NCBI RefSeq assembly: GCF_047496725.1
Contig: NC_132972.1
Span: forward strand, 7,060,001 to 7,124,000
Source: Anoplolepis gracilipes
Taxonomy: Eukaryota; Arthropoda; Insecta; Hymenoptera; Formicidae
Direction of reading: 5' to 3'
Length of the DNA: 64,000 nt
Below, piece by piece: positions 47,857 to 59,574 of this stretch. The stretch's first letter is position 1. Each line of letters opens with the position of its first letter. The notes beneath the pieces are model-generated. The model saw nothing but the letters and a program-made list of their open reading frames with translations. It was not told the DNA's origin and searched no databases. The translations under genes were made by a program, and so were the position numbers.

Positions 47857-50257
47857 TTAAGTAGGTTGAGCATCTACCTCAAAAATTGTCGTTCCAGCGC
47901 AAAAAGCGAGCTTCGGAAGAGCCGGTCGTTTAGTATACTTTGTTTCTATTGGGCCGATGTCCAAACTATACACGCTACCCTTGACATATTTGACCATAGC
48001 TATAGTCTACAAAGAAAAATAATTACGAAATTATATTATCTTGCAATAAGAATATTAGATTTTGTTAAAAACAACAATTATTTTATAATGCGATTATATT
48101 AATGGATGACTGTCTTACATTTATGACACATTCTATATTGAGATATTGAAGCTAACTTGAGAAATTGAATTTTCTTTAATTAAAATATTAAGTTAAAATT
48201 AAGTATTTAACAATCTGGCATGATATTATTACACTCATCCTAATTGTAAGATTTTTATCTATCATCTCTCGTATTCTCTATAAATAATAATTGCTCGACT
48301 CATTGCGGTAAAAAATTTTACGAGCAATATATTTTTACAATGAAGTGATATGAAACATTGTTAAACCTACCGAGTGAGATCGCAAATCAACGATCCTGAA
48401 GAGATTAGTATCGCAGCCGCCGCACGCGATATACAAATTTGTCACATATTTTCCGGCGTATAATAAACAAGGATAACTGTCCGGTTCCAAATTGATAATC
48501 AATTTCCCACTAGCGTAGTCCCATAATTGTAAAGGATTGTTTTTTTGCCAGGAACAAGTAAGAATCTATTACGAGAAGAGCAAGTCGTTTAATTATAAAT
48601 GTTATATAAATATCCTTGCACATGAGTATAGTATAATAAAATTTCCACAATTAATATGTATGTATTATAATTATTACTGCATAATTCTCTAGATTTATTA
48701 ATGCATAATATTACGCCAATAATTTGGTATAAATTTGTTAATTTTTTTAACAGAGTACATATTATATGGAAAAAATCAGAAAGAAACATAATGGGTATAA
48801 AATCAACAAGTCGCTGAATATAGTATACTTCTCTTCCATTTTTACTGATGTCTAGACCATCACCGCACATATGTACACCTGATATAAATCGAAGGGAATG
48901 AGCTTGTCTGGTGTCCCAGAATTGAACAGTGTCATCCCAGCCGGCACTTATTATCTCGTGCGCGGATTTGGGATTAAAGCATGCACTGAAGACTCTGGAT
49001 TTATGGCCATCCATGACATCCGGTGAATCGCTACGTACGAAATATAAAATTCCCAGGATAATTAATTTTATTTAATTTATTTATAACATCAAATTTTTTA
49101 TTCGTCATTTTAGTGGAATATTTTATCTGTCAAAACATTTTTTCAATAGGAATAATTACCTTCCGTGAAATACTCTTTCTCGCGTCTTCGTTTCTTCATC
49201 GTATAAGTACAGATTCGTATCATCCCCGACAGTAACAAACTTTGGTAAATGGGGATGATAAGCTAAACCAAGTGTCTGCCGTTTTTCTCGTATCGTATAA
49301 ATGCATTGCGCAGTTGGATAATGCCAGCATTTAACACAACCATTTGCATCTATGTATATAAATGACATTTAATATATAAAATATTCAACATCATTTTCTC
49401 TAACGCGAAGAAACTCTTCACAATTATATAAATTTAAATTTTTTTATAAGACAAAAATTAAATATGTAAAATACTTACAAGTTGCTATTACGGTATGCGT
49501 AATGGGATGTGATCTGTGTACCGGTTGATGCTTTATAGCGGTCACTGGAGCCGGATTCTGCATTATCTCCGCATCGCATAAAGTTAATGTGTTTTCCTCT
49601 GAACTAACTTTGTAGAATCTTATGTTACCATCCGATAATCCTGCCGCCAAAAGATCGTAAGTTTCCGTATAGCAGATGCAAAATACATCTTGATTAACTT
49701 CCCTGCAAACTGTTTACTTTGCAATTTCTTTCGAAAGAGAGAGAGAGAGAGAGAGAAAATATACGGCTATATATGCAATATAAATCTGTTTAAAATTAAA
49801 TAAAAACATATGAGATTTTGTTACGATTATTTTGTAAATAATCTTATATATATTTACATGAAAAACATTATTATTAATTTACGTTATTCATATATAGGAT
49901 TGAGTTACACATGATTTTCTAAGGTAAAAATTTAGACATTTTAAAGATTAATATAACATTGATAAATAATATTTTAAAGTTCGTGTTTGTAAATAATATT
50001 TTTGTTTAGATAGGTATTGCGTACAATTGATTGATAACACTGATATTGCCAACTAATTGATAATTACGTTCCGTATCGGAACGTGTACTGGAAACGGCAG
50101 CGGAAGTTTGTATTAAAGCTGATGAGGGAGAATAGTCTTCGTAAGTGACGATGGAGGCTACCGAAGGTGTTGGTGTCACATCAAAATCATCACTATTTTG
50201 AACAGCTGGATCAACGGTGGTTGTACGAGAAAGTTCATTAATACTGTTTTTATCCAT
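47857..50257 (-). CDS. WD40-repeat protein, orthologue not identified (397 aa)
   Basis: Six exons on the - strand join as 50257-50025, 49702-49479, 49349-49160, 49030-48829, 48565-48371 and 48006-47857. All junctions are GT-AG and the total is 1194 nt. The start is MDKNSINELS, directly after an ag, so a 5' noncoding exon is likely. About 75 N-terminal residues look disordered. The rest reads as a beta-propeller with blades around LLAAGLSDGNIRFYK, YANGCVKCWHY, FVTVGDDTNLYLYD, a canonical blade from DGHKSRVFSACFNP to ISAGWDDTVQFWD, and ILTCSWQKNNPLQLWD. The end is AGTTIFEVDAQPT. WD40 propellers are protein-binding platforms, and nothing in the sequence tells the partner. It converges on ssh and diverges from Gapvd1. 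Exon joins keep the frame, which supports the model. Confidence 0.88.
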
Positions 50258-50502
50258 CTAGAATCGTAGAATCATAAATTATGTTTATGAGAAAATTATA
50301 TAATATAACTAAAATAAAAAAAAAAAAAAAAAAATTAAATAAAATCCAATAGCAAATAGAAAACACGGATGAAGAAATTATTTCTCTAAGAATTATATTT
50401 AGAGTAAATTTTAATATAAATTTATTTATATATGTTTATATAAGAAATTTTATTATATTATTTTATAATATTATATTATGTTATATAAATTTATTTTATA
50501 TA

Positions 50503-50540
<38 letters not shown>

Positions 50541-51009
50541 AATTTATATAATAAATTTATATAAATTTATTTATATATAACAAAATAAAATACTGCTATT
50601 AACAAATATTGTAATTATATTAACCTTTTTGAATATTTTATATGGAAATAATTCTTGAAATTTTAATAAAGAAAAAGGAACGTTAATGTTGTTTATACGG
50701 ATAAAATTTTTTAATACACTGTATATATCTGTAATGTTTTTGTAACTTAAAAATTTGCTGATAAGACAAAAAGTTATTTTTAACTGAAAATTAAATTAAC
50801 ATTTCTATGTGTCAAAATTTCAAGACGACGATCGCAATCTGATATTAATATACAATATAATTAGAGCCTAAAATTTTTTTGTTCCCGATTGTATATTTAT
50901 CATATGTGTGATGTATGTTCCAGTAAAAAAGTTTTTGTTTGGAATGTCATAAACATTCCACATGCTAATTAATAATTATTATGACATTACGCAAAAAGAA
51001 ACGAATAGT

Positions 51010-51128
51010 GTCAACAATACACGGTGTTCCCAAGCGGTCACCCATCCAAGTACTAACCGTGATCAGTGTTGCTTGACTTCAGTGATCAGACGAGAACTGG
51101 TACTTTACAACGCGATTTGACTGTTGAC
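51010..51128 (-). rRNA. 5S rRNA-like sequence (divergent copy or pseudogene)
   Basis: Read on the - strand, 119 bases align along their whole length with eukaryotic 5S rRNA. The 3' half is nearly canonical (GTTAGTACTTGGATGGGTGA, then CCGCTTGGGAAC). The internal box C promoter is intact, but the box A / intermediate region is changed. Helix I closes perfectly (GTCAACA with TGTTGAC). A T5 tract 13 bases after the 3' end can stop RNA polymerase III. Loop A and the 5' strand of helix II differ clearly from the insect consensus as I remember it. It could be a functional variant, a dispersed pseudogene or the head of a 5S-derived SINE. Only one copy is present, not an array. Confidence 0.75.
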
Positions 51129-52149
51129 GTTAAGTATATTTTGGAATACATATTAATAATAAGCATAAATAATTATATCCGCTTTTTACGTTAGTTACTT
51201 TTTACGTAATTCCAAGAGATACGTAACTTCGTGTAATTGCAAACTAAATAATATTTTATTGTTATAGCTGAGAATGTATCTGACATACATATATGTAAAA
51301 TATTCATATCATATAGAGGATGATATACATACACCATTTAATATGATTTAATATTTTTTATAACTTCGTGTAGCCTTTTTCTTGTTTCATTTTTAAAATT
51401 TTAAAACTATATCTAACCATAAATAAAATATATATGTATATATCTTACAAGTGCAGTCTCTCAAAAATATTATCAATAATATAAATAATTAATCAAACGT
51501 ACTTTCCATTGCCATTATATATTGTATCATTAAGTTACATTCGTAACGGGAGATTTGTTGTCCAAAATCAAACCATTGAAAATCGGCCTTTCGTGGACGC
51601 GATATCGGACATTCCTCCGTCGATCAGTAGAGTACCGAACACCGAATGCTCTCCTTGTTCGAGCTCGACAGACTCACAACATACTTGCGGCCATTTATAG
51701 AAAGAAATCTAACCTACAACAGAAAATGATCGTGTGTCATTGGGGGTGTTATTCTGATCTGCGAAAGATAACAACAAGCCATATAATCATTGCTATCGAC
51801 GACGTGTAAGTATTGAACACCGAGGATCGGGATCGGTGACATGTTACTGCACGCGTAGATCAACATGTGACAAAGGAATGATAGACGCGAGATGCGTAGG
51901 AGCGAGATTTACCTATCTGTCATATCACGCGTATTAGGAATGTAACAATAACAGGCCGAGCTTATTTACGCGATATACGCATCGACATTCGACGATTCGT
52001 ACGAGACGACAGTCGTTGTAATTTCACCTCGAAGTGTCCATTCCTACGATATTGTTGCGAAACTATGCTTGCATATTTTCCGATACATTATGCAACATTT
52101 GATATTGTCCGCGTTCCGTCTGTATTGAAATCTCTCTTTGCTCTGTCAG

Positions 52150-52151
52150 GT
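52150..52151 (+). other. Gapvd1: Candidate 5' UTR donor site of Gapvd1
   Basis: CAG|gtgagg is a near-consensus donor 274 bases before the start codon and upstream of the acceptor at 52411. A second candidate (gtaagtat) lies at 51806. Both are inferred from consensus only. Confidence 0.3.
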
Positions 52152-52423
52152 GAGGTGACGTGTGACGTACTTTCGCGCGCAATTTTTCATGAATTCGAGA
52201 AGTAAGAAAATATAAAAGCTTGAAAGTTTCTCTTGAAGTTCATTGTGAAGTACGCCGCATATATATTTTGTGCCTCATTGTTACTAATGCTCAGGATAAT
52301 TGACTAACAGGATTGTACGCAAGTAACTACGCAAATAGTACTTCCTTTCATATATAATTCAGTTCTAATTGTAATTGTACATCTTTTGTATTTTTGCTTT
52401 TAATGTTGCAGGTACAGCCAATA

Positions 52424-54037
52424 ATGTCATCGATTAACAGTATCGATTCCCATGCGACACTACAGTGGGATATGATGGAATTAGCTCGTCACTTGCGACA
52501 GGAGAGACTGTTTGTCAATTCAGAACAGCAAAACTTGCAAACTCTTAATGAACGGGTAAAGAATATTTATATATATATATAACAGTTTTCTAATATCAAC
52601 ATTTTATATAAAAAAGCAAATTGTATCTGACATTATAAATTTGAACATATTAATTTAACAGCAATGTATCTTAAACAAGATTCTATTATTTCTAGGTCTT
52701 ATATATATCGTCGCAATTAGCACAGCAAGCATGGATAACTGCTCAACAAAGAGTTAATCTGAATCGCTTGATAGTAGCAAGGCCAGATTGCACTCCAGCG
52801 TCATGTTGCCTAAGAGCAAATGCATTGGAAAATTCACATTTTATCGATGCATATAAGTATCTGCGTTACCAAGCATGTTTATCTTACGGAGAATTTCTGG
52901 GTGCATTGCGAAAATCACCCAAGCTTCTCGCTTCATGTTTGGTCGAGGGAGACAAAACCATTCCAGAATCAATGCAGACAATTGTGCAATGCTTAGCTGC
53001 TGGATTGTACGGCAGCTGCATATTGCCGGAGGACAAAAGTTTAGTTCTCCGATTGCTGAGGCATCTTATGCTGCTGCAGATAATCCCATCTGACAATCCA
53101 CGAAGATTGCTCAGGCACGGCACGTGCGCATTTTCCAGATTTTATTCAATCTTTCACGAAAGCCTGTTTTCTGCGAAACTTTTCTTAACAGCAGCTTTGC
53201 ACAATCCTATCGTGCAATTGCTCATGGAAGACGAAATGTTTTTGGACATTGATCCGGACAAAGCGCCTATTAGATTTCCCCCTGCAGAAAGATTGAAGAA
53301 ATTTGGGAAAGAAGGCACGCCGGAATATCAAGCAAAGTTACAACGTTATAGACTGTGGACAGTCAATTCTTTATATCGTATTACGCAGAGATTTATTGTC
53401 AATATTCGAGAGACAATGCACTGCTTTCCTACAAGTGTTTGTTGGCTTGTAAGACAAATGGCAGGACTTTTTAGTAAGAATGGAAATGTAGACCCAAAAG
53501 AAGTGCACGCTATGTGCACTGACCTTGTATTTACATACTTTATTTGTCCTGCTATAGTTAATCCCGAGCCTTATGGTATCACTGATGCACCGATAAGTTA
53601 TGTCGCGAGATTTAATCTCATACAAGTCGGACAAATTTTACAAATGCTTTCACTGCAGAAGTATCAAAGTATTGATAATAAGGTTATTGATCTGTATAAA
53701 AAATTTGAGAAAGATTCGGTGTCTTCCATAATAGACTCAATGTTGGACGGTGCGACAGAAGAATTGGAGGAGGAACCAACAATGATTGACAATAATAAAC
53801 TTCAAGGCCTGTCACGATCCGCAGCACTGTTTACGGAAAGTGAATTAAATTCCTTAATTACATTTTTAAATACGATTATCAGTGATAACAACGGAGAAGC
53901 AATATCGCATAATACATTTGATAGAAAACAATTAGCAGAAATGCTGTCACAATTACCATCGGGTTTATTGCATAATAATAAATTGAGTAATGAATACATG
54001 GAAACACCTAACAAACGAGGTGTTGCTACAGGAAAAG
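52424..54037 (+). CDS. Gapvd1: Gapvd1 exons 1-2: N-terminal helices and RasGAP-like domain
   Basis: Exon 1 (52424-52555) encodes LARHLRQERLFVNSEQQNL. Exon 2 (52696-54037) encodes AWITAQQRVNLNRLI, DNPRRLLRHGTCAFSRFY, LFSAKLFLTAALHNPIVQLL, HAMCTDLVFTYFICPAIVNP and ISYVARFNLIQVGQILQ. All match the GAP-related domain of vertebrate GAPVD1 in order. The intron between them (52556-52695) begins gtaaag and ends tttctag. Beyond the donor at 54037 the frame stays open for about 24 codons into a T-rich intron, which is not part of the protein. Confidence 0.95.
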
Positions 54038-55725
54038 GTATATTAATAATGAAATATAATATTGCACGACTAATATTATACAATAATACAATTTTTTTTT
54101 TTTTTTTTTAATTCAAAGGTGTAGAATGCAATATTAATATAAAATATTTTCTAATAGCAAAGGGACGTGGTATAAGGATGACTACTTTTTCACCAAATGT
54201 AACAACAGAAAGTGTAGAGGAATCTAATGGTACTTCTACTCCTGAAGAGGAAATTTTGGATAAGAATTCTCAAGACGTACTAGTCATACCTTTTGGTCCA
54301 ACAATTGGAGAATCTGTAGGACTGCTTAGTGAACAAAAAGTCTGTACATATATCGATATAATAGATTTACTGCATGCTGTTTATTTGTCTTATGATGATG
54401 ATTCAAGAACTGTTATTAAAAGCTAATTAATTATAGTTTACAACAAATTATATATTGTTTACCTCTAAACAAAATGTGTCTGTTTATTTGGCAAATTAAT
54501 TTTATATAATATTTTTATAAAATTTATATAAATGTTTATGAGATATATACATTTATTTATTTAGTAATAATATAATATTATTTTTTATTTATTTCTATTA
54601 TGTGCCTTACAATAGAAAAAGTACTATGTTCAAAATTAATTGATTATAATTATCAAATAAAATTTATTTTATTTTTCTTTAGGTTTTATGCATGGAGCTT
54701 CAAAGTGGTATGGTGAATGGACCTGTTACTTTGAATCTCCCCGATGATGCATCTACTGAACATACTAGACAAGAGGGTAGTAACGGCGAACGTATCGAAA
54801 CGCAGGAAAAGAGGACTCGATTTTCGCTATCACATGACGAAGGTATATCAATTACTAATATTGAGTACTATTATTTGGCTTTCATAACACATCTACACGT
54901 TAAAAATAATTAGTATTGTTCGAAGGCTCGATCGGCAATACGTCCGATAATTTGGAAGCTGTATCAGAGGCTGCTTCCAATCATAGCGTCGCTTCTTCTC
55001 TAGAATTAGAGACAGAAGATCAGAATGATAATCTCTCGGACATGGTATCTGCTAATGTATCAGGAAGGGGAACTCCTAATATATCAGGTACACTAACCCT
55101 ATGTCTCATAGCATATTTTATATTTTATATTTGATTGCAAAAAAAATTTTCTATATTTTTACAAATTGCATAATTTGGCGCATAATTATTAGGTCGAGAT
55201 ACACCGTCGTCCCAAATCACCGAAGGAGACGATGGGCGTGCTGTAGGCGAAGTAAGACAATTGGATTTACCACCACCTAATATCCCAACAAAGCAAAGTC
55301 GATCTGAAATTGATGACAAATTTTGTAAATTTGAAATTAAAAAGCTCATTGAAGGTAAGAAATACAAATATTACACACATGAGAAAGACATAAAATAATA
55401 TATTATTTGAGCAATATTTAACAGTAAAATTATTATCTTTCTTTTTTAGGAGACGAGACTGTTTCTATGGTATCCGATACTTGGTCTACAGATGTATTGG
55501 CCTCAGATAGCGAAATAGTTGAACAACAAGATCGAATACCGTTTCTTGTCCCTCCTGAACAAATTGCTCCTATTCTGCCTCCTGAGCCTACGCCAACGAT
55601 GTTAGACATTAGTGAAACTGCTTCTGAAGCCTGGAGCACGGATGTATTGGCCAGTGATTCAGAAAGATTGACTGAAGTAGATACTGATGATACCGCTAGC
55701 GTTGCTAGGTACATTATATTACATT

Positions 55726-55784
<59 letters not shown>

Positions 55785-58700
55785 CATAATCTCAAAGTAA
55801 AATGTTCTATTATTTTTAATAAAAAATTAAAAAATAAGAATATTATAATTAAATTTAAATTAAAAAATGTAATAAGAATTAAATTTAAATTAAAAAATGT
55901 AATAAGAATATTATAAATAAATATAATATAAAATAAGATAATATAAAATAAATATAAAATAAGAATATTATAAATTATTCATTTGGGATATTTCTGACAT
56001 AGATCTGACGATACAGCTAGATCCGAGATAGAAAGTCGCGCTGACTCAGAAGGAAATGAAGAAACGCTTCAATCCGCTACTCCATGTAAGTATAGCACAA
56101 TTATATTATCAAGTAGTTTCTTTAATCAATTCATATCCACTGAATCATAATCCACTTAATGATTTCAGGTCCAGATGGTTCAGGCATAAATTTTTCACTT
56201 TCGGGAATCCGAGAAGATTCTGACATAGGAACTTCAGTGGTAATTCAGCCATCACCGACGACATCTCCGTTGCCTTCGTCATCTAACGTAACAGGTCGTG
56301 GTGGAACCAAATCTGATTATCGACGTAGTACAATGGAATATGTAGATAAAAATGCTAATAACATAAGCAATACGGATTACGGTAAACCATTACGGGAAGA
56401 CAGGCTGGTCCATTTGATAGATAAACTTCACATTGATAATGGTAAGCAAGTCGAACGTCAGACAACCGCGCACAATCACATCGCTGCAGCTGCAGTCGCA
56501 CCGGCATTGCTGTTAGCTAATCATATTTCTGCGCCTGTTTTGCCAGAAAAATCCCAGAATGGCGATGCGAAAACAGAGGTTTGCAATTTTTTCACTTAAT
56601 TTTTCTGCTATAATTTATTGTACTTTCTCGTAAATCTTACAAGCATACAAATTTAACTGAGTGAATATTGTAAATTAGGAGTTGGACGGCTGTATGGCAT
56701 CAGTTGGAGATACCGTAGGCCGATTGAGCACGGCTAGTTTAACATCCAGCAGTAGTTCCGGATCGGAACCACGTATCAAGAGTAACATTTCGACATCAGA
56801 TTTACCGTTACCGACGCCAACAATTAATGGAAATTGTGATGCGATAGACGGCTCGAGTCCCAACTTTTCCAAACCAAATGCATCAACGGGAGCGATTCCA
56901 AAGAGCATAAGTTTTGACATGACTGCAGAGCGTGGCGATAAAGAACTGTTGGATGACGATCAAAAGAACAAGCGTAGTTTCTTTGGTAAATTAAAGTTGT
57001 CGCTGAGAAATCGTAGGGGTAAAGCAATTCGCGGGACAGACGACAGATGTTACGATCGAGAGGCTGCTGGTGATGGCGTCGATATATGCAGACATAGAAT
57101 ACGCAGGATTATGTCGGAAGATGTGACATCATCTGGTAATGTCGCGGGTGGTAAGTTAATAAATAATTTCGCATCTCTTCGCAGTTGCATCATTAATAAT
57201 ATAATTAAAATAATAGTTTTTATATCTGTTAATCTCTTAAAAGTTTTGATATTATATAATTAAATTTTAAATAAATCGAAAAATAATGCAAGAAAAGACG
57301 TAACTCAGTGTATTGAATGCAATCTAATAGATTTTTCCGTTATATAATTTTAGATACTATCGATGACATATTAGCAAAGTACAGGAGAAAACCAAGTGCG
57401 GCTAGTGACACAGCCTCGGTCGAGAGTAATCAATCTCGCACAAAAGAGGTAGAAGACGAAAGACTTTCAATCGATCCAAATAATGTAGAATTGTCTTATG
57501 CTTTTGCGGATGCTAAAAGAAAATTACGTATGGTACTTAGTACCGCTGACCTTCAACACATTCCATGGAATACTTCTGAGGTACATATTTGTTACGTTAA
57601 TTTTTTATATATGTATTAATTATTTATAGTGTGTCAGTTTAATCTTTTTTTTATGAATTTACTGAATTCAAGTATTTGTATTTGTTTCTCTCTATTCATG
57701 AAACGAAATTTTATATAAATGGTTTTTTTGTTTTTACAGAGACATTGTTGGTCACAGAAAGAAAATGAATTGGTTGCATTTTTGCAACTACAATTGGCAG
57801 AAGCTATAAACTTGCAGGATAGAGCATTGATAGCTCATCTTCATGAGACTTTACGTTGCGTGCGTCTGTTTAATGACGATGGATGTAGAAAGCTCTTCAA
57901 ATCGCTTCGAGAGGATTATCAAAAACGATCTCCTTATATCGCATATTTAATTAGATGTCGTCAAGGATTACTGTCGACATTAGCTCATCTAGATAGGTAA
58001 TTATATGGATATTATTTCGTAATATGTAGTTAATATAAGATGCCTAATAATTATATGTCTTCTAGATTATGCGTACGAGTTAAATGCGACCGGGATGCTA
58101 TCAATAATCATCTTGTATCCGTTTGCGTGAGGGTATTTTTGGAGAAGAGGGAGGCTTTTCTCTTGCGTTTCTGTGACGAATTTAAAAAGCTTACATTAGC
58201 CGACGAGAAACAAGATCTTGTAGATAATTTTCTAGGAAAGGTCCATGCCGAAATGGACAACGATCCAATTTGGCAATGTACGTGAATGTAACGTCACTTA
58301 TCGCGTTGTAATTCTTGATCTATATTTGAAGGTCAATTAAAAATATCTAAATTTATTTCTCGCGTACTTTTCAGCGGCGAGCGCTAACCAATTAGATCTG
58401 GCGAGAGTCGTGGTAGAGAGAACCGTAATGGCACGAGTGTATCACAATGCGCTCTATCCAAACGGAGACGGAGATGTATATAGGGACCAGCTCCTTCACG
58501 ATCACATCAAAAAGTTGGCGAGGGTCGTAAGTCCAAATCACAAGGACCTACGCATTCCAAAGGTTTATCATTATGAATGTCCCTGGCCATGGGCGCAGGC
58601 TGAATTGGCTGTGATATCAGCGTATAAAACTCCTAGGGATAAGCTTCAGTGTGTATTTCGTTGTGCGACTACCATCATGAATCTTCTCTCCATGGCGTCG

Positions 58701-58974
58701 GAAAGAGGAATACCTGCTGCCGATGACCTGATTCCAGTTTTAGTTTATGTCATAATCAAGGTACGAGTTAACGAAAACAATAATTTTTTGTCATTAATGA
58801 GAAAAATTATTGCATATGTTATTAACTCGCGCTTAATTTCAGACTAATCCTCCGTCATTGCTGTCGACTGTCCAATACGTGGACAGTTTTTATGGGAATC
58901 GACTGGAGGGCGAAGAACAATATTGGTGGACGCAGTTCTGCTCTGCGATCGAGTTTATCAAGACGATGGATTAA
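52424..58974 (+). CDS. Gapvd1: GTPase-activating protein and VPS9 domain-containing protein 1 (Gapex-5 / RME-6 family), complete
   Basis: Fifteen coding exons: 52424-52555, 52696-54037, 54158-54339, 54683-54842, 54914-55087, 55193-55354, 55450-55708, 56003-56085, 56169-56578, 56679-57150, 57354-57580, 57740-57996, 58066-58277, 58375-58760 and 58843-58974. They total 4590 nt, or 1529 residues plus stop, with GT-AG junctions and one open frame; the human protein is close to this length. The order is an N-terminal RasGAP-like domain (about residues 80-400), a long acidic/Ser-rich linker, a helical segment and a C-terminal VPS9 domain. VPS9 domains are guanine-nucleotide exchange factors for Rab5-type GTPases, and this family works at early endosomes in endocytosis and receptor trafficking. 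The start follows acceptor ttgcag and begins MSSINSIDS, ahead of the conserved LARHLRQERLFVNSE. Confidence 0.95.
54158..57580 (+). CDS. Gapvd1: Gapvd1 exons 3-11: disordered, acidic and Ser-rich linker
   Basis: Nine exons encode low-complexity sequence with family landmarks: SQDVLVIPFGP (compare EVLVISLGTG in human), SGRGTPNISGRDTPSS across the exon 5/6 junction, two copies of WSTDVLASDSE in exon 7, a basic block FFGKLKLSLRNRRGKAIRG in exon 10, and DDILAKYRRKPS (compare DILDKYRNAIK) in exon 11. The small exon 8 (56003-56085) was found by frame continuity: VAR joins SDDTARSEIESR. The acceptor of exon 5 has a weak pyrimidine tract. Confidence 0.88.
55729..55780. repeat. (TA)n in Gapvd1 intron 7
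   Basis: A TA run of about 52 bases, about 20 bases after the donor of exon 7. It is followed at 55844-55913 by two copies of an AT-rich unit of about 34 bases. Confidence 0.95.
57740..58974 (+). CDS. Gapvd1: Gapvd1 exons 12-15: helical region and VPS9 domain
   Basis: Exons 57740-57996 and 58066-58277 encode an alpha-helical segment (HCWSQKENELVAFLQLQLAE, then SPYIAYLIRCRQGLL and LEKREAFLLRFCDEFKKLT). Exons 58375-58760 and 58843-58974 encode the VPS9 domain: ALYPNGDGDVYRDQ, PWPWAQAELAVISAYKTPRD, the signature ADDLIPVLVYVIIK with the conserved Asp and Tyr of VPS9 exchange factors, then PPSLLSTVQYVDSFYG and YWWTQFCSAIEFIKTMD, stop at 58972-58974. The C-terminus lines up with that of human GAPVD1 to within a few residues. 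The domain looks intact. Confidence 0.95.
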
Positions 58975-58998
58975 CAGTTTCTCAGGAGTATTATGATA

Positions 58999-59004
58999 AA
59001 TAAA
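58999..59004 (+). terminator. Gapvd1: Candidate poly(A) signal of Gapvd1 (AATAAA)
   Basis: AATAAA lies 25 bases after the stop codon, followed by GT-rich sequence (gatgctgtggtgataatg). If used, it gives a very short 3' UTR. Further AATAAA motifs occur at 59569 and near 60067. Confidence 0.4.
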
Positions 59005-59574
59005 ATTAGATTTGATGCTGTGGTGATAATGTAGAAATGTTGTATCATAATTATAATTTGACGATTTCATAAAAAAAAAAGAAAAAAATAACACAAGACC
59101 AATATCTTGCATAAAGCTAGCTGAACAGTTTCATGCTCTTCCGGGTATCTTGATTAGAATACACAAATAGCAATCTACTATTAGTTCTTTCGCACGTTAT
59201 TACGTAACATTAGCAAAGACTGAATATCAGATTGTAATACGTAAAGTATAGCTTTATCCTTATTTGTAACTCTATTGTACAATTTCACAAGACATCGAAA
59301 AAGAAACGTTTAGATATTATTCTATAATTTATGTGTAAACAATACAGAACTTATAGGATTGATAATCACTTAGCAGGATAAACTGTGTTGGAATACTTTT
59401 TCTATATTGCGCCCCCCCTCCCCCCCGCCCGCCCTAAAAACCGAAACTTTATAGATCTGTAAAGAGTATCGTCACTCTCGTAGCCACTTATTCAGAATGT
59501 GCATCAGAACGGTAATAATCAAGATCTATTTGAATCCAAATACCGCGATTGATATATAAAAAGCATAATAAAAT

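Larger units (their letters stand above)
50258..52423. promoter_or_regulatory. Divergent intergenic region between the WD40 gene and Gapvd1
   Basis: These 2.2 kb should contain both promoters and the 5' noncoding exons. The part near 50300-50600 is AT-rich, with poly-A and (AT)n. A 5S-like sequence sits at 51010-51128. From about 51540 to 52240 the GC content rises, as expected of a promoter or first-exon zone. On the + strand two good donor sites, CGT|gtaagtat at 51806 and CAG|gtgagg at 52150, could end alternative 5' UTR exons of Gapvd1 that join the acceptor at 52411. Confidence 0.4.

Noticed and set aside
53371..54083. Antisense frames across Gapvd1 exon 2
   Set aside because: They are shadows of a conserved coding exon on the + strand.
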